Shown: in pieces, positions 1-9,600 of the stretch | How positions within the stretch are numbered: position 1 is the stretch's first letter | Layout: the number at the start of each line of letters is the position of its first letter | Assembly: GCA_028565635.1 (NCBI GenBank) | Contig: JAOXYB010025469.1 | Span: forward strand, 1-15,982 | Length of the DNA stretch: 15,982 nucleotides | From: Phoronis ovalis | Taxonomy: Eukaryota > Phoronida > Phoronidae | Direction: 5' to 3' | Made by a program: the position numbers and the translations under genes | The notes under the pieces: model-generated | Told to the model about the DNA's origin: nothing | The model's input: only the letters and a program-made list of their open reading frames with translations | Databases searched by the model: none

Positions 1-485
1 CTTGAAGACTGTTGCAGTTATGGACACGGTACTTGAAGTGTAAAGGTTTATTGGACTTCAAAGGATCTGGAAGTAAAGTTGTAGAAAAAGACATGTGTTA
101 ATCTGTATTACATATATCAACATGAAAACTTTTAAACACAACAGTTATTTTTTATTTTGATAACTTTTATATTTTCTATTGAATAAGCCCTTTGTTTAGA
201 TGTGTAATATTAGGGGGGAGGGGCTGATGCTTCAGAAGACTCTGTGGGACACCTTTTATTACTGTACAACATGGCTGTGATTATTTTTAAATCATAGTGA
301 GCTAGCAAGGTTAATGATTGCTGATGTTTGAAAATACCCACATGCCACTGGATGCCAGATATATAGCTAGCAAGTGTTTTGCTGTTTCATTGGTGAACAT
401 TAAAGATTCAGTTCTGTGATGATTGTCCATAGTCAACTAACTGCTTGTGTAGTTGTTATTACTCATTCTGTGTTCTCTTTTTCAG
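1..485. other. Upstream non-coding region or 5' UTR intron
   Basis: No supported gene. The stretch ends in a polypyrimidine tract and AG (471-485) just before the first coding exon, so it is either a 5' UTR intron whose first exon lies left of the window or an outron ahead of a spliced-leader site. No TATA box or promoter could be placed with confidence. A G-rich run is visible near 212-226. Confidence 0.5.
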
Positions 486-523
486 TTACACAATTTACAA
501 GTGATATTTAAGAAATACTGAAG
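471..523 (+). promoter_or_regulatory. Splice acceptor and 5' UTR segment before the start codon
   Basis: A strong acceptor (TTCTCTTTTTCAG ending at 485) is followed by 38 nt of untranslated sequence and the ATG at 524. The UTR segment has stop codons in the coding frame just upstream, which supports 524 as the real start. The acceptor may take a conventional 5' UTR exon from outside the window, or a trans-spliced leader if the species uses one. Confidence 0.6.
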
Positions 524-608
524 ATGGCAACTGCTGCAGCCCAATATGACCATACCAAGTTGAAGCATGTGGAGACCCACGAGAAGAATCAATTACCCAA
601 TGCTGAAA
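524..608 (+). CDS. Coding exon 1: start codon and thymosin repeat 1 (N-terminally short)
   Basis: Residues 1-28, starting MATAAAQYDHTKLKHVET and ending in HEKNQLPNAE. It lacks the leading lysine/glutamate helix of later repeats but has the core LKHVET and the KNxLP element, much as single beta-thymosins begin. The donor GTAAG follows after one base of the next codon (phase 1). Confidence 0.93.
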
Positions 609-3600
609 GTAAGGCCAAAGTGTGGTAATATGTATAGTGCAAACATGTAAACAGCTGAGGGAAATCCATTCTCTGATTGCAGACTAAGCCGTCATCATTA
701 AATAAAAAAGCATTTCAGTGAAGTGTAGGTGGGATTTTTTTTTTAGCAATTTATACCACTTAACACAATTAATTTTCACTGTTAAAAATATTTGGTTTCT
801 AAATTATAAGGAATTACGGTAGTAAGTTGCACTACTGAATTTAATAAAAAACATTATCCTTTACTGACTATGCTGAACATTTATGGCCAAGCTTGGAATC
901 AGAAAGTGTCAGTTTCTTTTATCTGTGAGCTTCAGAGTTTTTCTAGACTAGTTCGTTGTATTCATGGTGATACAGATGCTTGTAGCATGTAGGTGAGAGG
1001 AAAACATCCTTTTCTGTATGGTTCAGAAGTGAGTAAAATCCATATCCAACTGAATGCTATGCATTTAAGTGCTGCATCGTCTTAGATAGTATGTAAGTAC
1101 CTAAAAAACAGGCACTACTTGCCTATGTGCTATAACGAATTAACATTACTAACAGCCTTGAGCATACTAACAAGTTTCATTTAGAATTTTTGATTTATAT
1201 TATTCTAATGTATCATTGAGAAGGTTAGTATATCAGCATGTCCGTATTGACATTGTCTGAAAAAAATGTATTTAAAAAATCAGGTCCTCAACAGAGTTAT
1301 CACAATGTAATAGAATTTCATTTAAAATTCTTATTGTTATGACTAGATCAAATAAGGGTACCAGGAGCAACAGACTGCATAAATGCCTCAGTTGGGACAC
1401 AGTCATGTGTTTGACACTTACATACCTGCAACTGAATTTATTATCATAAACACTAACAATCAATAACTGGTAGGGTGTCACTAATAAAACATGCACCATC
1501 AATAGTAGAATCTGCACTGTTATTGTATTTTGTTGCACGACCACCCAATGCACTGTTAAATATATTGATAAATAAACCTATCTTCACCTGTTTCATTCTG
1601 TGTGGTGGTGGTGGTAGATGTTGTTATGGTCTATCTGTTCAACCCTTGGCACATTGCTTGCTTCATGCCCGCATGCTTTTCTAGATTTTGTAAGAGAGCA
1701 GATCCTTCAAGGTGTTTCTGACTTCAACGCTGAGCAGTTGAAATCAACTCGCACAAAGGAGCGTAATATGCTGCCTGACACCCATAGTAAGTGAATATCC
1801 ACAATTTAGCAGCAACATTCGGATTTTGCTATCTCAAAGGCCTTAATTATGCCACGTTAACCAGTCCTAAAACACTGTGGAAATTTTTCCACTCCTTCGT
1901 TTGATTATTTGTTATTTGGTTGATATGTTACGTTGGGGAGTTCACAAAAAGCAGCTCTTTAAAAGACATTAACCACTTGTCAAACATGTATATAATTTCG
2001 TCTTTTAATATGATGGGAATATTGTTGTTGTGAGCATTGTTTTACAAGAAAAACTTAATAGTAATTGTTCTTGTCATCAAGACGAGGCCAAACCAGTGAT
2101 GTTTGAGGTGACCATAAATTTAATTCAGGCAAGTGTGAACAAACTAGATGTGAAGTATTTTTATTTGGGTGCTTTGTTTTTTTACTGCTTTTGGTATGGT
2201 TCTACACAATTTGCAATATTTTTAGTTTTGATTTAAATGTCTGAGCTGGGGAATACACGGTTTTACAGTGACACTAGTTTCAGTAATTTAACATGGACTG
2301 TTTGCTACTAGATCTTCAAATGAATTGGTTATGCTACATATCTTTTTGTATTTGAATTAATTAATTGCTCAAAGGAATTGTTGCAAAAGTCATAATTGAT
2401 TTCTGTCAATTAATCCTCACCATCCTGCTACCCTGCCTCTCCACAGCTCTTGTCCAAGAAAAACAACACCAAGAATTTCAGTCAAACGTCTCACAATTTG
2501 ATAAGACACAGTTGAGAAAAAGTGATACCAAGGAGAAAAATCCACTTCCAGATCGTAATAGTAGGTATTTCTTGATATAGAGAAAAAGTAGCAAAACTTG
2601 TCCATGAATTGTATTAAAAATAAGTTATCAAACAGAAACTTAAAGTATAGAATTTGTTTATGAGGATGTTCCTGGTCATGTAGATGGTAGTGGTGGCAAA
2701 TACTAGTAAGCTACTTTGTCGTATAACTGTTGTCAGTGATAAGCTTATTACTATGCACATGCATTAAGAATGCAGACATTTTTGTATAGTAGAAATTCAG
2801 TTTGTGGGCTACATGTATATGATTGCTAATGTTTATTTAATATGAGGAATTATGAACTAAACATTCTTCAGTGTCAAGTTGTCAGTGTTTGATAATCGCA
2901 TGTATTATATATGCACAGATGTTTTCATCTCAATATAACTTACAAAAATATATTAATATCAGTTTCTTTCTACCTTTTTAACATAATACAAATTGTTGTA
3001 TTTACATGTAAAATTGATAGATGTCATCTTCAATGTCGACACACAAGCATACTTGTATCAGTGTGTCTGTGTGATAAAAATAAACAACTAAACGTGGCCA
3101 AAGTACTCTATTGTGAATCATTTAATAATGGTATGGTATGGTATTTAATCTGTAGGTATTACTGAAGAGAAGAAGCATGTTGAGCTTAAGACTGGCATTG
3201 AAGGCTTTGAAAAGGGCCAGCTCAAACACACCGTTGTTGGAGAAAGAGATGGTAAGATAAGTTTAAATGATCTTCAAAATTTTTTGACACATGCACTGAA
3301 CTATTGCATGGTAACTTTCTAAACTCTTTGAATGCATATCATGTCGGCTGTTTATTACAGGTAACTCGTATATTTTGTTGTTATGATCTTGTCTTATTTC
3401 CCAAAACACTCTCTAAACTAGTTGTTTATAAACATAAAACTTGAAAAATATTGGCATGTTGCCAAGTATCAAAGTTATTCCTGAACAACAAGCTGGTAGA
3501 AGTTCAGAAGTTATATAGGAATGCTTGCCAAATTTCAGTGGTTGGAGAGGAGAAGAAACATAAGAAACTAGAGGCAGAAGTAGGAAAATTTGACAAGAGT

Positions 3601-6600
3601 GGTTTGAAACATGCACAAACACAGGAGAAGAACCCTCTACCTGGGAAAGATGGTAGGTATCAAGTATTAATCTGAAATTGTAATTCTGCATATATTCCTT
3701 ATGAAAAATGTATTGTAGAACATTGCTGCTAAAAGGCCCATAAACAAAAGTGTGGCAACAATCAGATTGATGGGATAAACGTTGTCATTGTGTTACATTA
3801 ATTTCCATGAACACGTGTTCAATATCTGTTTTAGCTGTGATTGCGGAGAAGCAGCAAAAAGAATTTGAAAGTGCTATTGAAGGCTTTGATACAGGAAAAC
3901 TTAAGCATGCAGAAACCCAGGAAAAGAACCCGCTACCGGATGCTGAAAGTAAGGCTGGTTTTGTCCATATTACTTAAAAGCGTGGAATGTTGCCAATGCC
4001 ATGTTAATATGCCATTACTTAAAAAATGGAACAAATTGCAAGCTTTGCACAGTTTAATTTTAAAGTGAAATATGAAAGCTTCTGGCTTTCCTACTTAATC
4101 CTGATGGGACTAATGATATATTTAGGTGTTGAAAATTTCTTTTCTTGGAGTGTTAGTGCATCTCCCGACTAAAAGCATGCAAACTTGAATAAATGGAAGT
4201 ACATAACTAAAAGAATATTATATAAATAGTTAAAATAGTTCATTTCACTTTGTAGCGGTTCAACTTGAGAAGCAACAGAAAGCTCTGGAACAAGGTATTG
4301 AGGAATTTGATAAATCTGCTCTTAAACACGCTGCAACATTTGAAAAAAATCCAGTGGAGGAAGAGAAAAAGCACAAAAAACTAGAGTGTGAACTCGAAAC
4401 ATTTGACAAGAGTCAGCTAAAACACACCAAACCTTTGGAGATGGATGGTGAGCAATATGTTTATCCATTGTGTATATCTTATTACAGAGTTTCAAATGAA
4501 CATAGTCCATAATGTAACATAGTTTCATGACCAGTATACATTTTAAATGCAAGGTTTGTTTAATTCTTTTCTGATTTGTAGTTGTGGGCCTGGAGAAGAA
4601 ACGCACCTCTATTGTAAAAGAAGTCACTTCATTTGATGCTGAAAAGAAAATGAAACATGTTGAGACTCAAGAAAAAAATCCACTGCCTGATACTGAAGGT
4701 AAATCTTAGAAAAGTCACTCAATTTGTTTAAGACTAAATTCTGATGTCTTCATCTCACTGTTTTACTGTGATTTGGTAGCATGGATTGTATAAAAAGTTA
4801 AGGCATTCTTTGCGACTATAAAATTTAAACTTCTTGTGTCTGTATATAGGCTATTCTATACATGTGTGGCTCCAATTTTGTTCCAACAAACTTATGTAGC
4901 TAAATCCTCTTATTTGTTTGCAGCTATTAAACAAGAAAAACAACAAATTGCTCTTGAGAATGAAATAGAAGGGTTTGACAAGAACAAAATGAAGCCGACT
5001 ACCACTGTTGAAAAAGATTGTATGTTCTGCCTCTGTTCAGTTAATTTACTTACTGTATTACCCTGATAGCAAGACTCTTACGTCTTACGTACGAATTAAG
5101 ACCCAGTCTCGAAAATAAGAGCTGGGTTTAACTATCGAACTACAATGCATTTACTGAAGTCTGCTGCATTGATATCAGAAAAACTATAATAAAGTGGTGC
5201 TTCAATCTATATCAGTTGATTTGATTGCAACGAGGTCGTACCTTTTCTCAACTTTGCAAAATCATATATTATGTTATTACTTAATTACTTGTTGGATATA
5301 TTATCAGCAAAAATGTCCAGTAGGACTATACATTAGGCTGTTTTACATTTTCCTATCATTCATAAAAACAAAACTGACTGTTCAAATTCAATTTTGGCTG
5401 ATAAATTAATTGAAACAGGTTTGATCCTGAAAACAGTGCAAACAGATTCTTACTGAGTTTGAATACTGCATCGGGAGCTACATTTAAAGTGAATTAAAGG
5501 ATTATTATATGGAGATTGCTATAAATGAATGGTTGATTAATTAATAAGTATAGTCAATTTTTGAATACCCATTTTCATAAACGGTACCTTTTACGATCTC
5601 ATATCCACAGAAATACGACAACTCAATAGTACGACCACCATTCAAACGTAAAACCTGGGTCTTGCTAAATCAGACTGGTCAGACTAATAAATTATTTCAA
5701 AAGTTCTAAAACGGTGAAAGTTCAAGCATAGTACTCGGATCTTACGACTATGTCATTTGTTTTGTGTGTACTTCATATAACCTATAGATGAATTAAGTTT
5801 TGTTGACTAAATTTCAAACTGTCCGATTAATTATATCTGATTAAAAAATTGAGCAGATTTGTAGAGTTCTGATATGATTTTATTAATGTGTCACAATCAA
5901 CTACAATATTATGTACCCTGTGTTTACAACTGAGATTTCACTTCTTCGGCTGTAGTAATATTTGCCTGGTTGTGACAGATTTATTATATCTGCAATTATC
6001 TACTTTTAGATGTAGCTGAGGTGAAGGCAATGACAGAAATTGAGCATTTTGATAAAGGCCAATTGAAGCATCAAACACTTTTTGAAAGAAATCGTAAGCT
6101 ATCTAAATCCTTAATTTATTTTCTGTGTTAGCTTCTTTGTTCATTACTTGACAACAATTGGTAAGTACCGGACGCCGTGCTGGGAATCAAAAGAGAGTTT
6201 ACCTAAAAAGTACAGCTTCCGTAATGTATTTATTTATATTAAAGCATATTCTGTGGAATGAATTTGTGTTAGTGAAGGCCTTTGGTAGGAGACCTACAGT
6301 GGGACGTAATATTTAAATAGATATCTTTACTTTTAGCTGTGGAAGATGAAAAAAATAAAAGAGCTCTAGGAGAGGCTATTACAGGATTTGATAAAAAAGA
6401 AATGAAACATGCTGAGACACAAGAAAAAGTTGTACTACCAGACAAAACAGGTATATATTTATATTCTTAGAAAAAGCTTCTTATGTATATGATTGTTTTC
6501 ATATCTTATTATTATTGAGTATCCCAGTACACACTCGCTCTATAACAACATCTTTATCACCATTCGGTGATCTTGTTGGACATTTATACCAGCACTATGT

Positions 6601-9600
6601 GTGAGCAGACTAGAATCAGAAATAGCAGAAAATCTTGTGGAAGTTGTCAGTTGCCAGATTCTGTTTTTAGCATTTACCCCTCAAGAAAGTTTTTTTCTGC
6701 ATAAATAAATTAATTTGAAATACAAAGGAAGTTTTTTTTCAGTGGTGCAAGAAGAAAAACAACATAAGAAATTAGAATCTGACATTGAAGGTTTTGATAA
6801 AGGTGCTTTGAAACATACCAAACCACAGGAAAGAAATCGTAAGTAAAAAATGTTCTCTTTAAAACATGCATTCCAACTTCTATTGAGGGAGTGTGATGTT
6901 CTATTGGTCTTTTATATATAATATACATCAATAGCTGTAGGCAAACTTTATGCTGTCTTCTTCATTTGTACTCGTTTCTTAATTAAAATGCTGTAGTCTC
7001 CACTTCTTACTGTTCGGGATTAGGCATCACTGCATGTTTGATGTGCATGAGCTTGATGATTTTTTTATGTGTTTTATGCATGTACGTACTAGTTGTTTGA
7101 ATTATGAATACTTTTGTCAATGGATTTCAATGAAGGTAAATTCTGTGTTGTTTTGTTACCATAGTTGAAGATGAAATAACGTTGCAAACTATTGATGAAT
7201 GGACTGTACGATTTGATAGGGGTGTTTTGCATCACACTAAGACATTAATGCGTGACTAAAACTATTCCGTTCTACCATGCAATATGAGCGACTGCGACAT
7301 AAATAATTAATAATTCAAAAGGTGCACTGTAACATAATATCTAATGGCACTTTATAAATTTGTGTTTTCATCAAAAGTTGAAGCTGTGTTTATTTCATTG
7401 CGTAAGCAGAGGTGCATACAGGATTTTCTGAAAGATGGATCTTTTTAAATTTCAGCAAACGAGGGTTTGTTTTATCCAGTTTCTTGATATAGCTTTTAAT
7501 TTGCAGAAGCTAGACAATAAATTATGGGCATCATGATCAATTTCTGAAAACACCACTATTAAGATACTTATTAGATCTAGTACTGTTCTGTTTTATTTGA
7601 TACTAATCACTGCCTAGCTGTGTGTATCTTAACTAATCATCCTCCTTAACTGTAGCTGTTGAAGAAGAAAAACTGCGTAAAACTCTTGACGATGAAGTTG
7701 AACGTTTCAACAAAGACGTTCTTCATCCTGCTAAAACTCAGCAGCATGATCGTAAGTTCACATTGTCTTAAGTTGTCGTACTACGGGTTTCAAGTTCCGT
7801 AATGAAAACGATTTATGATCATTCAATGGGTGTGATAATGTGTTATATCCATAAATGAAGAACATTTGTTCTTGCTCACGAGATGAGTTTAGTTGTCATC
7901 ATGGGCATCGGTAATTTCAAATGCTTAGCATGTTATGTTGCATTTTAGATTAACACTTAGTGATGCATGCTTATTTTTCTACTCTTTTAAGGTAGCGATT
8001 ATTGTTCGTCACTATTTATTCACACTTAACACTTAAACCATAGCTGATTAAGTGAAAGATAGACAAACAAACGTTTACGTATTTTGAAAGTATACCACTT
8101 AAACTTTCTAAATCTGTAATTTACTTTGATATCATGTGACCTGTAAGGATAGTATTTAGGGTTAAAACGCTAAGTTTTGAAATGTGAAATTCAAAAGAGT
8201 ATAAGTCAAAGACCACTTAAGGCTATGTAGTTGAAACATTGCACAAATAATCTTTACATAAAAGTATGTAGGTGCTAAACTGAATCTCAGATTTTTGAAA
8301 ATTTGCTTCAATTCGTTCAATAGATACCAATTTCAAAGTGTATACATCAGAAAAAAAAAATCAACTTAATTGAGGTGATGAAATTTTGAAAATTTTGAAA
8401 ATCTGAGACACTGTTTTGTAGCTATATATGTAAGGAATATTTGTGCAAATTTCCTTCATGTATGAGGTGTTTTTAACTTATATTCTATGAATTGTACTTT
8501 TCAAAATGTTGATGGTTTTAACCCAAAATGGCAACCGTACAGGTCATATGACCTACCCAGAGAAAAATAGTTACGGATTTCGAAAGTTTGAGTTGTATAC
8601 TTTCAAAATATATCTACTTTTGTTTGTCTATCTTTTCATTTAATAGCTAAAATTTAACTTAAAGCATAAAGTGTAAATAAATTGTACTAAACAATATTTG
8701 CTACTACCTTAACTTCGATAAATAGCTTGATTTAAAACCAAAATACTTAGAATAAGCTTACAGGATCCCATGTTGATGATCTGACATATTCTCTTCAGTT
8801 GTGGAGGAAGAAAAAGTCCACAGAGCTCTAGATGAAGAAATTGAACGCTTTGACAAAGATGTCTTACATCATGCTAAAACATTGACAAGAGACTGTAAGT
8901 CTCCTGCTTGCTTTGAATTAAACATGCTCTTCTTTCAAGTATTTGGGGCTTGGTTGTGTGCATTTCCTGCCTTTGTGACTTAACTTTGACTTTGTGCCCT
9001 TATTTTTACTAACATTTTAAATGGGTGTATCACCAATGCCTGCTTGCTTTTGTGTGGAGTGAGCCAGTTGTGTGCACATTATTGTTTATATTGTCACTAC
9101 ATTGTTGATACTGTTTTATTGTGTTTTAACTTTAAAGTATTGCCTAAAGGTAGCAGTCGAACTGCATTATAATACAGTGTGACAGAATATCGGGCTGTAA
9201 TATATTCTAACACTTTAGGAGATTGCTACTGCTCTGTTTCTTGTATGTTGGTGTCTCAAGACAACTGTGTAAGCATTAAGCTCTTTGTTATTATGGTGTC
9301 CAACTTTTAAACCCTAAGCTTTACATCATGCTAAAACATTGACAAGAGACTGTAAGTCTCCTGCTTGCTTTGAATTAAACATGCTCTTCTTTCAAGTATT
9401 TGGGGCTTGGTTGTGTGCATTTCCTGCCTTTGTGACTTAACTTTGACTTTGTGCCCTTATTTTTACTAACATTTTAAATGGGTGTATCACCAATGCCTGC
9501 TTGCTTTTGTGTGGAGTGAGCCAGTTGTGTGCACATTATTGTTTATATTGTCACTACATTGTTGATACTGTTTTATTGTGTTTTAACTTTAAAGTATTGC

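Noticed and set aside
1-43. In-frame run ending in TAA at 41-43 (LKTVAVMDTVLEV), possibly the end of an upstream gene
   Set aside because: Only 13 codons are visible. A faint likeness to the KTV-MD stretch of histone H4 does not hold beyond a few residues.
1272-1553. 93-codon - strand frame in intron 1
   Set aside because: AT-rich composition, no motif, and inside an intron of a well-supported gene.
2030-2236. 68-codon + strand frame in intron 2, rich in phenylalanine and tyrosine
   Set aside because: No thymosin pattern and no suitable splice sites. A chance reading of T-rich DNA.
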